A DNA stretch of 26,566 nt from Spirochaetaceae bacterium (GTDB taxonomy: Bacteria > Spirochaetota > Spirochaetia > Treponematales > Breznakiellaceae), in contig JAITXS010000067.1 of assembly GCA_031284645.1 (NCBI GenBank), forward strand, positions 1 to 26,566. Reading direction: 5' to 3'. The stretch's first letter is position 1. Each line of letters starts with the position of its first letter. This document shows, piece after piece, positions 1 to 8,657 of the stretch. The notes beneath the pieces are model-generated. The model searched no databases and had not been told where the DNA came from. It worked only from the letters and a program-made list of their open reading frames with translations. The position numbers and the translations under genes are program-made.

Positions 1-3000
1 TTACCTTCTTTTGTTGTAATTGTAAAATCAGGCAGCCATTTTGATCCATCAGGTAAAGTTAATTCTTGTTCATAGACATAATTAATGCCTGCATGATTCA
101 ATTCATTTGCAATAATTACCTCCGATTTTGAGCGTACTTTTTCTCCGGCTGTAGTCAAATGTATAAGGCGATTATCATACCAACCACTCTTGTATCCTCT
201 AATTACAATTTTGTCTGTAAATAAATTTGTTAATCTTCTAGTCAAGTCAGAATAAATCGGATCGGAATATTTCTTTATTTGCCAAGGTTCTTTATTGTAA
301 AGTATATATACCTTTTGCGATTGTCTTGTTAATGCTGTATAAATAAGTTCCCGTGATAAAAAATAATTTATGCCGCTTTCCGGTTCATTGATAATAAAAA
401 TTGTTGCCTTAAAACCTGATCCTTGCGATTTATGCACAGTTAGTGCATAGGCAAGTTCCAGGTCCGGGTCGCCCTCTGTAATGGAACTATAGTAATTGTA
501 TGCGAACCCTTGTTGCGATGAAAATTCTATTTGGTGGGTATTAAATTTATCTCCGCTTTCTTTTTGCCATATTCGATTTACAATTCCTACTTCTCCATTT
601 GCTATATACTGTTGACAATTATCAGCAGGGTATCCTTTCATGCCACGACTTCGGTCTTGGTTACGAATATTGATTACTTTATCGCCAAAAATGATGACGT
701 CATTCCCCAGCGGGTGTTTTGTCGTGCGTTTTTTATGTTGTCCGAATCTGTTTTTATTTGACCGATAAATTTCATGAATAAACCTGTTGATTGCGGAAGA
801 TCCCGATGCCTCATCATTGCGATATGGTGAAACAATTTGCCAATCTTCAATATGATCCGATGTCTTGAAATTCATCCATTCGCCGTTTTCCTCACCGCCC
901 AAAGAACGATCAAATTCATCAATATCATCTTTATTCTTCATGTTTGTAACATCAACAATCGTATCAAGCAACAATGAATTAATTTCTTCCGGTTTATCAA
1001 AATGTATAAACTCAACACTAGTTTTATCATGTGCAATGCGATCGAAAATATCATCGCCAACATATTTCTGTTGTTCTTCTGTAAAATATTTTATAAGTTC
1101 CACATCAAGACGCTCATCTTTACCGGAAATATCTTTTTGCCTGTTAGAATATTGTAAGTCTGCAAAATGATCTTGACCGGACATATTTTGCAATAATTTT
1201 ACCAATTCAAAAAACGGCTTGCCTGCTCCAATCGGCGGCAACTGATTTGGATCGCCCACAAAAATAACCCGTTGTGCCGATTCAAGTGATTCGGCCAATG
1301 CGCCGAACATTTCCTCTGTCAACATTGAGGATTCGTCAATAATAACTGTTTGCGGTACCGCGCTATCTTTTTTACCGGATAAATAATATGACCATGTTTT
1401 TGTATTACAATGTTGTGTAGTCTTAAGATATTGAAATACTGTTAATGGAGTATGTTGTATATTTTCCTTGTTCAATTTTTGACTCAAAACAACACGAGCT
1501 TTACCGGTAGGCGCTAAAACAAGAATTCCGCCGTTTTGTATTTTTGTATTTAGACATAATGCAACAAGTGCAGTTGTTTTTCCGGTCCCGGCTCCGCCAA
1601 CAAGAACAGAAATTCCGGAATGTGCCATTTTTTCGATTGCATTAACTTTTTCTTTTCGAGCATTAAGCTCATGAGTTTTATTTGATCGTATTTCACCTGC
1701 CAAAACGTGATCCAACAGGTTTCCCCATTCATCATTAAGTTCAATTTTTGTTTTTAGTCTATTATTTACAAATAATTTTATAGTATCATCAACTTCAATT
1801 AAACGGTTTAATTTAAAAGCAACACCATCTTGTTCTGACTTGTCATTTTCCAAAACGAAAATATTTTGCCGCATAAATATTGGTTTGAAAAAATCTTCCA
1901 GTGCCAGAATTGTCTCTTTTAAAATCTTCGTGTCTATGCTTTCGATGTCAGACCTAAATTCATTAACCTGTTGAGTTAAATATTCTGCTAATGCAAGCGT
2001 GTTCCCTTTATTCGATTCATTCTCGAGTATAGACGTGATAATAGCCCGAAGTCGTCTTTGGTCATCTGCATCTTCTACACGGCTAAGTTCTGAAACAGGA
2101 CAAATTTCACGAATAATTTTATCGGGGAACATTCCCAGGTCTATTTGACCTATCCCGAAACGATAGGATTGTTCCAGCATCCTCGTCTTTTCGTACAGTA
2201 TATACGGGTTTTTAATAATTGCTTTACTCAAATCAGCTTTGTGTATATCAGTAAGATGGGTTGCATAAAAAAGTTTTATGTCATCCGGATTGAGCAATAA
2301 TTTAGCTTGATCCAACGATAGGGTAAATCGCGATAATAATTCAAGTAAATTTCGCTTTTCATCATAAATCTCTTTTTCCCAAGTCAAAAGCTGTGTTTTT
2401 GTGACTTTAATACCTGACAATTCAGTTGGTAGATAACTTTTAAGATTTTGAAGGCTTTCAGGTAACTTTTCCCATAAATCCGAATCCTTTATTTTTGATT
2501 TTATTACATGCGCCACATCAAAACCATACGGAATTCCCGTAGCGAATAACACTGCACCAAGTCCGGGATATACACCACGATCCTGCCAAATATCGTCTTT
2601 TTTCTTCTTGCACCATGTTATGCAGTCATCCCAATCAGCGCCTTCGCCTACATCAAGATTAATCGCTTTATATTTTTTTAAAACTGAAATTGTACTGTTT
2701 AGTATCTGGATGAGGGCATCATGAGATAAATGCTCTGTCGCATAAGAAAATTCACTAGAATATTCATCCGGCGCTATTACAACTAACTCATCAGGATTTT
2801 GTTCAGGATGTTCTTTAATATACTGCTGAATCTCGGAGAACGGGAAAAGAAAACCATTTTCCCGATTTTTTCTAATAGTGTGTTCGATTTTTCTTTCCCA
2901 AAGAAACGCAGGAATGTCGTCATCTTTCAACGTGCGATAATACTTATATGATTCAAGTTCCCCAAGCTTACTGACTAAACCAATTCCAATAATTATACGC

Positions 3001-3548
3001 CCGGGATTTTCAATAAAAGGAACAGCTTTAGCATAGGCTACAACAAGAGAATTATCAGGTTTTACATCTTTATAGAAATAGTTAAAAATGTTTTTTTGAT
3101 TGTCCCCATGTGAAACCCAAGTTTTGCTGCCAACATCGGGCTCTATTTCTTTATCGTATTTTGTAAAATACAAGTCATGCGGACTTGTGCCGTCATCAGA
3201 TTCTCTTAATGTCCATCTATACGGCCTACCGGTAAATGAATATGAGCCAATATCGAATTCGGTTTCGCTGATATGTTTAAAACGTTTGTCATAGGTGTAT
3301 GGGTGTTTTACTCTGCCTGTTACTGTTTTTTCAGACATAAAAGTGCCTGATTCTTTTAAACATGGTGGTGTATATTCATCCCTGCTTAAAGCGATTTGAC
3401 CACATAATCCTTTTTCGACATTATCATCTTTCCCTTCCGCGATATTTCTTAATGCCCTACAAGCCTGATTTTTTTCAGGCCTGCAGCAAACCGTGCCATC
3501 CCAACCATGATCGTGCCATGGAACCCGAACTGATAAATGTTGATTCAT
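1..3548 (-). CDS. RecD-like SF1 helicase with C-terminal PD-(D/E)XK-type nuclease, partial (3' end beyond window)
   Basis: I checked the frame codon by codon: it has no stop from the ATG at 3548 to the window edge (at least 1182 residues). The ATG follows an AAAGGATG-type ribosome site. Residues 1-85 hold a distinctive segment (VRVPWHDHGWDGTVCC at 7-22, further Cys at 30, 49 and 64, then ESGTFMS). Residues 90-640 are a long region of unknown role. The helicase core follows: Walker A GGAGTGKT (651-658), Walker B VIIDESS (around 735-741), motif III GDPNQLPP (765-772), VHKSQG (1038-1043) and TALTR (1071-1075). Near the end KSEVIIANEL (1141-1150) and LPDF (1172-1175) resemble the first half of a PD-(D/E)XK nuclease; its distal catalytic residues lie outside. 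Sampled lines are roughly 27-40% G+C against about 45-60% in the flagellar genes, which suggests horizontal acquisition. A DNA repair or anti-phage role is inference. Helicase assignment is firm, nuclease likely. Confidence 0.85.
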   Translation of the reverse strand, partial: MNQHLSVRVPWHDHGWDGTVCCRPEKNQACRALRNIAEGKDDNVEKGLCGQIALSRDEYTPPCLKESGTFMSEKTVTGRVKHPYTYDKRFKHISETEFDIGSYSFTGRPYRWTLRESDDGTSPHDLYFTKYDKEIEPDVGSKTWVSHGDNQKNIFNYFYKDVKPDNSLVVAYAKAVPFIENPGRIIIGIGLVSKLGELESYKYYRTLKDDDIPAFLWERKIEHTIRKNRENGFLFPFSEIQQYIKEHPEQNPDELVVIAPDEYSSEFSYATEHLSHDALIQILNSTISVLKKYKAINLDVGEGADWDDCITWCKKKKDDIWQDRGVYPGLGAVLFATGIPYGFDVAHVIKSKIKDSDLWEKLPESLQNLKSYLPTELSGIKVTKTQLLTWEKEIYDEKRNLLELLSRFTLSLDQAKLLLNPDDIKLFYATHLTDIHKADLSKAIIKNPYILYEKTRMLEQSYRFGIGQIDLGMFPDKIIREICPVSELSRVEDADDQRRLRAIITSILENESNKGNTLALAEYLTQQVNEFRSDIESIDTKILKETILALEDFFKPIFMRQNIFVLENDKSEQDGVAFKLNRLIEVDDTIKLFVNNRLKTKIELNDEWGNLLDHVLAGEIRSNKTHELNARKEKVNAIEKMAHSGISVLVGGAGTGKTTALVALCLNTKIQNGGILVLAPTGKARVVLSQKLNKENIQHTPLTVFQYLKTTQHCNTKTWSYYLSGKKDSAVPQTVIIDESSMLTEEMFGALAESLESAQRVIFVGDPNQLPPIGAGKPFFELVKLLQNMSGQDHFADLQYSNRQKDISGKDERLDVELIKYFTEEQQKYVGDDIFDRIAHDKTSVEFIHFDKPEEINSLLLDTIVDVTNMKNKDDIDEFDRSLGGEENGEWMNFKTSDHIEDWQIVSPYRNDEASGSSAINRFIHEIYRSNKNRFGQHKKRTTKHPLGNDVIIFGDKVINIRNQDRSRGMKGYPADNCQQYIANGEVGIVNRIWQKESGDKFNTHQIEFSSQQGFAYNYYSSITEGDPDLELAYALTVHKSQGSGFKATIFIINEPESGINYFLSRELIYTALTRQSQKVYILYNKEPWQIKKYSDPIYSDLTRRLTNLFTDKIVIRGYKSGWYDNRLIHLTTAGEKVRSKSEVIIANELNHAGINYVYEQELTLPDGSKWLPDFTITTKEG

Positions 3549-3779
3549 AACTTACATCCTTTTTTAAAAAAATATATTCCGGCTTTCACTATCGGTATAA
3601 TATTCCTTGCATATTACAATTAGACGTGCCGGTATCCTGTGCTGATATGGTATGGTTCTGATAAGAAATCCTCCGGCTCATTTAGTTTTGCGTTAAGCTT
3701 GCCGAAACTAAAGTGTAAGCAGACATGGATTAGTCTAAAAAAATCAACAAGGCAGGGATGGCACCAAGGAGCGAGGGTT
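3549..3779. promoter_or_regulatory. Divergent intergenic region between the helicase gene and fliK
   Basis: This 231-nt gap separates two divergent genes. A perfect TATAAT lies at 3596-3601 on the plus strand, but I see no good -35 hexamer 16-18 nt upstream of it. The core GGTATAATATTCC is nearly self-complementary, so the minus strand also carries TATTAT. The fliK frame stays open back to an ATG at 3639, but that extension has no ribosome site and unconvincing sequence, so I treat 3639-3779 as non-coding. Promoter assignment is tentative. Confidence 0.3.
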
Positions 3780-5360
3780 GTGTTTTATCTACAAGCCCCA
3801 GTCAATTCACCCGAATTCTTTTCCGCGCCTCAGGCAGAGAGCTTTACACGCCGTGAAAACGGATTTATTGGCAGCCAGGAACCATTAAACGGTGATTCCC
3901 TGTTTTCCCGTATGCTTTCTTCATATACTGAATATGATACCCAACGTTCCGATAAATCATCGGGAGAAATCACGGCGGAAATAAAAAACGAAAACATACA
4001 AAGCAGCGCGAAAAATCAAGAGGAAGATGAAGAAAAAACCGATAGGATAGAAGATCAGGCTTTATCTTCCTTTGCCGCATCTGATCTTAATACGCTTTTT
4101 CTTAAATTTGATATTCCCAAGGAAGATAGTCCGGTTTTTGATGAGGACTTGGTAAACGCTTCAGGCATTGATCCTGACGGAGACACAAGTCTTGTGTATG
4201 CCGAGGAACCGACTTTTGCACCCGATGAGGAAAAAGAGGCAGATGATGCTCTTATTGAAGTGCCGCCGCTTTTGGATCAAGAGAATCAAAAAGAATCAAT
4301 TGCTCTTGATGCAGCAAGCGAACGGAATATACGGCTTGCAAAAACCTCGGGTGTTGAAGGGGAAGAAGGCCGAAACGTTTTGGCTGCCGACGGAGCGGAA
4401 GTCTCCGGCGCTGAAGAAATCGCGTTTCACCGGACGGAAGAAGGGCAGAAGGAAGGTGAAAGCAGCGATACCGATGCGGGAAACACTTTGGCGGAACAGA
4501 GCGCAGACGAGGCTTACGACAAACGGGAAAAAACGCAGATGCGTGGAGAGTTTCATCAGATACTTCAGAAAAACAGCGGAACGGAAATTTCCGTCGGCAG
4601 TTTTTATACCTCAGACGGACGAGGCGAGAAGGCTGATGCAAAAGACAGCGGCAAGAAAAAAGAAGAAGGGCTGAAAACACGCGGGAAATCCCTTAAAGTA
4701 GAGGTAAACGATCTGCGTTCGACAGGCGACAGGGAAGGGATTCATGCTGAAAAGAATGATGAAGCTACCCGCGCCATGTTCCATAACTCCGGTCGGGAAT
4801 TTGAAAGTAGCGCTAACAATGCAAGCGAAACGCGGACTTATGTCTCGGCAGGGGATTTAAAGGACGGCCGTGCCCATTATCAGTTTAAGGCAGAGAGCAG
4901 TCTTGAAAATTTTCTTGCTAGGGAACTTCATCAAAACCTGAACGGCGATATTGTGCGCCAAGCGCGGCTTATGCTTCATGACGGCGGCGAGGGAACTATA
5001 CGTCTCTCTTTAAGGCCGGCTTCTTTGGGTAAGGTTAAGATACGTCTTGAAATGTCCGAAAACAAAATAACGGGCCATATCATCGTTGAAAGCAAAGAGG
5101 CGCTCCGCGCTTTTGAAAGTGAAATTCACAATTTGGAAGAAGCTTTCCGTAATTCAGGTTTTGAGGGGGCCAGTCTGAACACGGAACTTGCCTCGGACTC
5201 GGGGCGCGGCGGGAAGAACGGCAGCGAGTTGAACGACGAGCTCAAGGTTTTAACCGAGATGTACAGCGCGGGCCGTTATGAAGGCGAGAGTCGGTTTGCA
5301 TCTTCAAGCCGTGTTTATGATTCGATAATTGGTACTCAACAAGTTAATATATTTGCGTAA
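3780..5360 (+). CDS. fliK: Flagellar hook-length control protein FliK
   Basis: FliK is the secreted molecular ruler that measures hook length and triggers the export switch from hook to filament substrates. The C-terminal hook domain (roughly residues 380-465 of 526) shows the family core GEGTIRLSLRPASLGKVKIR and then a segment ending in HIIVES. The long N-terminal part is acidic and low in complexity, as is usual for FliK rulers. An ATG at 3639 is in frame, but I chose GTG 3780 because AAGGAG at 3766-3771 sits 8 nt before it. The protein then begins MFYLQAPVNS. flgD follows after 25 nt. In Treponema pallidum the equivalent gene (tap1) likewise leads the fla operon. Function is well supported; the exact start is moderately supported. 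Confidence 0.85.
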   Translation: MFYLQAPVNSPEFFSAPQAESFTRRENGFIGSQEPLNGDSLFSRMLSSYTEYDTQRSDKSSGEITAEIKNENIQSSAKNQEEDEEKTDRIEDQALSSFAASDLNTLFLKFDIPKEDSPVFDEDLVNASGIDPDGDTSLVYAEEPTFAPDEEKEADDALIEVPPLLDQENQKESIALDAASERNIRLAKTSGVEGEEGRNVLAADGAEVSGAEEIAFHRTEEGQKEGESSDTDAGNTLAEQSADEAYDKREKTQMRGEFHQILQKNSGTEISVGSFYTSDGRGEKADAKDSGKKKEEGLKTRGKSLKVEVNDLRSTGDREGIHAEKNDEATRAMFHNSGREFESSANNASETRTYVSAGDLKDGRAHYQFKAESSLENFLARELHQNLNGDIVRQARLMLHDGGEGTIRLSLRPASLGKVKIRLEMSENKITGHIIVESKEALRAFESEIHNLEEAFRNSGFEGASLNTELASDSGRGGKNGSELNDELKVLTEMYSAGRYEGESRFASSSRVYDSIIGTQQVNIFA

Positions 5361-5385
5361 CAGCTGCGTAAATTAAGGAGTTATT

Positions 5386-5832
5386 ATGGCAGAAGCCTTG
5401 CTGCAAACAACAATGAGCGCGAGAGATAAAGCGTTAGTTGAAAATTATGTTACAAACGAAAACAAGAGAATTAACGAGGGAAAAGTCCATCGCGGCGATA
5501 ATCTTGAAATGAACGATTTCTTAAAGATTTTGACGACCCAGCTTTCCCACCAGGATCCCGCTGCTCCGATGGAAGACAAGGAGTTTATCGCTCAGATGGC
5601 TCAGATTTCATCGTTAAAACAGATGACTAATATGGCCGGAGACATGGCAAAACTTGCGACAATGATCGGGGCTAACGAAGCGGTATCCTCACTCGGAAAA
5701 AATGTAGAAATATTAGAAGGTGATAATGTCGTGCAGGGAACGGTCAAGGCGGTAACCCGCGATGGAGATCCCACAATTCTGGTAAACGGCGCATATTATC
5801 AATGGAATCAGGTTTCAAAAATTCTTGAATAG
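5386..5832 (+). CDS. flgD: Flagellar hook assembly scaffolding protein FlgD
   Basis: FlgD caps the growing hook and is needed for hook subunit assembly; it is a secreted, extracytoplasmic scaffold. The conserved N-terminal scaffold segment is clear: FLKILTTQLSHQDPAAPM (about residues 45-62) and then EFIAQMAQISSLKQM. At 148 residues it is much shorter than the enteric protein (about 230), with a reduced C-terminal domain; short FlgD proteins are usual in spirochaetes. An AAGGAG site stands 8 nt before the ATG. It lies between fliK and flgE, its natural partners. Confidence 0.95.
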   Translation: MAEALLQTTMSARDKALVENYVTNENKRINEGKVHRGDNLEMNDFLKILTTQLSHQDPAAPMEDKEFIAQMAQISSLKQMTNMAGDMAKLATMIGANEAVSSLGKNVEILEGDNVVQGTVKAVTRDGDPTILVNGAYYQWNQVSKILE

Positions 5833-5955
5833 TCAAGAGAGCATCGGGTATGAATGTCAAGGTGCGGTATCAAAAAGATCTGCCCGTTCCTTGGTATCCG
5901 AAATTAGTTTTACGATGAATTTTTTAATAAAGGGTTATAGAGGAGAAGTAAGCTT

Positions 5956-7365
5956 ATGATGCGTTCATTGTTTTCCGGCGTGTCCGGTTTGCAAAATCAT
6001 CAAACGAGGATGGATGTTGTCGGTAATAATATCGCAAACGTCAACACAAGCGGTTTTAAACGAAGTAGAGTCAATTTCCAGGATATGATCTATCAGATGC
6101 TTGGCGGTGCGGCCCGGCCGACCGAAGATGTCGGCGGCGTGAACCCGAAAGAAGTGGGACTTGGTATGTCTGTTGCTTCAATCGACACGATTCACCTGCA
6201 AGGTTCTCTTCAGTCAACAGGCAATATCACGGATTTGGCAATTGTGGGGCAGGGTTTTTTTGTTCTTGGTGATGGGGCAAACAAGGTTTATACCCGCGCA
6301 GGTGATTTTAACATTGACAGTCAGGGGCTCCTGGTCAATCCGTCAAACGGAATGAAGGTTCAGGGCTGGATGGCGGAAAATATCAACGGGGCAACTATTC
6401 TGGAAGTATCCCGCGATGTCGGAGACCTTACGATCCCGATCGGGAGCAAGGATCCGGCGCGGGAAACATCGCGTATTGAGTTTGCGTGTAACCTTGATAA
6501 AAGAACGCCGGTTATTCCTGAAGGGAGTACCGATCCTGTAGCGATACAGGCGGGAACATGGAATACATCTATTGAAATCTACGATAGTTTCGGTCAAACT
6601 CATTATTTACAGGCTGCGTTCACCAGAGTTCCGGGCAGTGCGAATTCATGGACTGTCGCCGTGGCTGTTGACCCGCAGGCCGAGACCGCTACTAATACGG
6701 CGGTAGGGCTCGCCGGACCAAGCCCAGCGGCTGATGCAGGGGCTCTTTTCACGGTGAACTTTGATAATAACGGTACGATAGCAAGCGCTGTTGACGCAGC
6801 CGGTACTGTTTCAGGCGGAGATGCCGGTGGTCAGGTTGTGATGAATGTTGCCTACGATGTGCCGAATACTGATGCCGGAGCGGATGGCGCTCCGGTAAGA
6901 CAGACTTTTGCACTGGATATGGGCAATGTCGGCGGGGTTACCCGTGCGCTTACCCAGTTTGCCGAGTCATCATCGTCAAAAGCAGTAACGCAAAACGGTT
7001 ACGCGATGGGTTATCTTGAAAGCTTCAAGATTGATCAGAGCGGCATTATTACCGGTGTGTATTCAAACGGTACAAACCGCGACATAGGACAGATAGCCCT
7101 TGCGACCTTTACCAATCAGGGTGGGCTTGAAAAGTACGGCGACACAGCATTTGTTGTCTCGAATAACTCCGGCACGGCAAATATCGGGCCTTCGGGCATT
7201 GCCGGAAAAGGGAAGATTATCTCCGGTACTTTGGAAATGTCCAATGTTGATATGGCCGATGCCTTTACCGATATGATCGTAACACAGCGCGGTTTTCAGG
7301 CAAACTCCCGCACGATTCAGACAGCGGATCAACTTTTACAGGAGCTTTTAACATTAAAGAGGTAA
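5956..7365 (+). CDS. flgE: Flagellar hook protein FlgE
   Basis: FlgE is the structural subunit of the hook, the universal joint between periplasmic filament and motor. The N-terminus (MMRSLFSGVSGLQNHQ, then NNIANVNTSGFKRSR) and C-terminus (MSNVDMADAFTDMI, then QRGFQANSRTIQTADQLLQE) are the canonical D0 coiled-coil segments. Length is 469 residues, close to other spirochaetal FlgE. Lys165 (GSKDPARE) and Cys178 (FACNLDK) fall exactly at the residues reported to form the lysinoalanine cross-link in Treponema denticola FlgE. The start is the first of two tandem ATG codons, preceded by GAGGAG. 123 nt separate it from flgD; I see no convincing gene in that gap. Confidence 0.97.
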   Translation: MMRSLFSGVSGLQNHQTRMDVVGNNIANVNTSGFKRSRVNFQDMIYQMLGGAARPTEDVGGVNPKEVGLGMSVASIDTIHLQGSLQSTGNITDLAIVGQGFFVLGDGANKVYTRAGDFNIDSQGLLVNPSNGMKVQGWMAENINGATILEVSRDVGDLTIPIGSKDPARETSRIEFACNLDKRTPVIPEGSTDPVAIQAGTWNTSIEIYDSFGQTHYLQAAFTRVPGSANSWTVAVAVDPQAETATNTAVGLAGPSPAADAGALFTVNFDNNGTIASAVDAAGTVSGGDAGGQVVMNVAYDVPNTDAGADGAPVRQTFALDMGNVGGVTRALTQFAESSSSKAVTQNGYAMGYLESFKIDQSGIITGVYSNGTNRDIGQIALATFTNQGGLEKYGDTAFVVSNNSGTANIGPSGIAGKGKIISGTLEMSNVDMADAFTDMIVTQRGFQANSRTIQTADQLLQELLTLKR

Positions 7366-7375
7366 TAGCATAGGG

Positions 7376-7467
7376 GAAACAGGGAACAGGAAGCTTGTAC
7401 ATGAGAGCTTCCTGTAAATCTTGCAAGGGTTTGAAACGATCGATCGTGTTTAAACCCTCCCTGTTTC
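7376..7467 (+). repeat. Nested inverted repeats forming a predicted three-way junction between flgE and flbD
   Basis: An outer perfect 9-bp stem pairs GAAACAGGG (7376-7384) with CCCTGTTTC (7459-7467). Inside it are two hairpins. One has a perfect 10-bp stem, ACAGGAAGCT (7386-7395) with AGCTTCCTGT (7406-7415). The other pairs AGGGTTT (7426-7432) with AAACCCT (7452-7458), and its apical part, rich in GATC, can pair further with mismatches. There is no T-run after it, so it is not a standard terminator. It could be an mRNA processing or stability element, or a palindromic mobile repeat. Confidence 0.6.
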
Positions 7468-7489
7468 TTAGCTCATTATTTGGAATATT

Positions 7490-7687
7490 ATGATAAAAGT
7501 AACAAAATTAGACGGCACTGAATATTACCTGAATCCCCATCAAATTGAGTCTATTGAGCTAAAGCCTGATACGACTCTTTTGATGTTATCCGGGAAATAT
7601 GTTATAGTAAAAGACAATGCGGAAGATATTATCAAAAGGATAATTGATTACAGGAAACAAATTGGAAGTTTCGGAAACGAGGAGTAA
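7490..7687 (+). CDS. flbD: FlbD/SwrD family flagellar protein
   Basis: This 65-residue protein belongs to the short FlbD/SwrD family found beside motA in spirochaetes and some Gram-positives. SwrD of Bacillus subtilis raises flagellar motor power. The family pattern is visible: MIKVTKLDGTEYYLNPHQIE at the start, a central hydrophobic strand pair (TTLLMLSGKYVIVKD) and a C-terminal helix IIKRIIDYRK. It is likely cytoplasmic, with no signal or membrane segment. Only a weak GGA precedes the ATG, which fits translation as part of the operon mRNA. Confidence 0.9.
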   Translation: MIKVTKLDGTEYYLNPHQIESIELKPDTTLLMLSGKYVIVKDNAEDIIKRIIDYRKQIGSFGNEE

Positions 7688-7708
7688 GAGAGAGGGCCGG
7701 AGAAGGGC

Positions 7709-7831
7709 ATGAGAAACAGGATTTTCAATAACGGATTAGGAATGCGGGGGCTTCTTGCCGTCGATTCGTTTAATAATCCGGACTCAAGGCTACAAGGTGC
7801 GATACCGCACACGACTCTTTTGAAGGAATAA
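7709..7831 (+). CDS. Possible small ORF (40 aa) between flbD and motA
   Basis: An ATG at 7709 opens a 40-codon frame (MRNRIFNNGLGM at the start, HTTLLKE at the end) that stops 2 nt before the motA ATG, with its last codons covering the motA ribosome site. A purine-rich GGAGAAGG lies directly upstream, though very close to the ATG. The placement would suit translational coupling to motA. I recognise no family, there is no membrane segment, and 40 open codons can arise by chance. Confidence 0.2.
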   Translation: MRNRIFNNGLGMRGLLAVDSFNNPDSRLQGAIPHTTLLKE

Positions 7832-7833
7832 AC

Positions 7834-8616
7834 ATGGATCTGGCGACACTTATCGGACTAGTCGGCGTTTTTGGTATGATCCTATTCGGCATTTTATCCG
7901 GTGGTTCCGGATTGGGTGCCTATTGGGATCTACCGTCTCTTTTAATCGTTGTTTTAGGCTCATGGTTTGCGTTGATGGCCGCATCTTCCATCAAAAACGC
8001 GGTCGGTATTTTTGGCATCATCGGTATAACTTTTAATGTGCCGAATTTCGGCGAAAAAGGCATCATAACAAAACTTATCGCAATGTCTGAAAAAGCCAGA
8101 CGGGAAGGGCTTCTTTCACTTGAAGATGACATCGGCGATCTTGACAATGCGTTTATGAAAAAAGGTTTGCAGTTGGTCGTGGACGGCACTGATGCGGCGG
8201 TAGTCCGCGATCTCCTGGAAATTGAGGTAAGTCAGATGCAGGACAGACATGCGGCGACAACCGGTGTTCTTAATATGTGGGCGGCGTTGGCTCCGGGTTT
8301 CGGTATGTTGGGAACGGTTATCGGGCTTATAGCCATGATGAAAAACCTTGAAGATAAAGCGTCGGTCGGCCCGAATATGGCCATCGCGCTTATCACGACT
8401 CTCTACGGATCACTTATCGCAAACGCGCTTCTGACTCCTGTTATGCAGAAACTCCGAACTTTAGATGCGAGTGAAGCGATGAGCCGAGAAATGATTATTG
8501 AAGGCATACTCTCGATACAAGCCGGGGATAACCCCCGTGTTTTGGGGATGAAGCTCCTCGCGTATTTAGGGCCGGAAGACCGCAAAGAAGTTGAAGCGGA
8601 TGTATTAAAAGACTAG
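7834..8616 (+). CDS. motA: Flagellar motor stator protein MotA
   Basis: MotA is the inner-membrane ring subunit of the stator. With MotB it conducts ions and drives rotor FliG. Four membrane segments are visible at roughly 2-22, 32-51, 147-169 and 180-203. The cytoplasmic loop carries the charged segment EKARREGLL (86-94), and the channel-side prolines are Pro154 (ALAPGFGMLG) and Pro202 (LLTPVMQK). Length 260 is typical. The start has AAGGA 7 nt upstream. motB follows after 41 nt, the usual pairing. Ion specificity (H+ or Na+) cannot be read with confidence. Confidence 0.97.
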   Translation: MDLATLIGLVGVFGMILFGILSGGSGLGAYWDLPSLLIVVLGSWFALMAASSIKNAVGIFGIIGITFNVPNFGEKGIITKLIAMSEKARREGLLSLEDDIGDLDNAFMKKGLQLVVDGTDAAVVRDLLEIEVSQMQDRHAATTGVLNMWAALAPGFGMLGTVIGLIAMMKNLEDKASVGPNMAIALITTLYGSLIANALLTPVMQKLRTLDASEAMSREMIIEGILSIQAGDNPRVLGMKLLAYLGPEDRKEVEADVLKD

Positions 8617-8657
8617 GGAAAATGCGTGTCGGAATGCACCCCTTTCAGGAATAAAAC

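Noticed and set aside
3639..3779. Upstream extension of fliK to an ATG at 3639
   Set aside because: No ribosome site and no family-like residues, whereas GTG 3780 has AAGGAG 8 nt upstream.
4168..4674. 168-codon frame and opposite-strand frames within fliK
   Set aside because: They lie wholly inside the strongly supported fliK gene, lack ribosome sites and have Arg/Lys-skewed composition typical of shifted frames.
5850..5918. 22-codon ORF in the flgD-flgE gap
   Set aside because: Too short, no ribosome site, and nothing recognisable in it.
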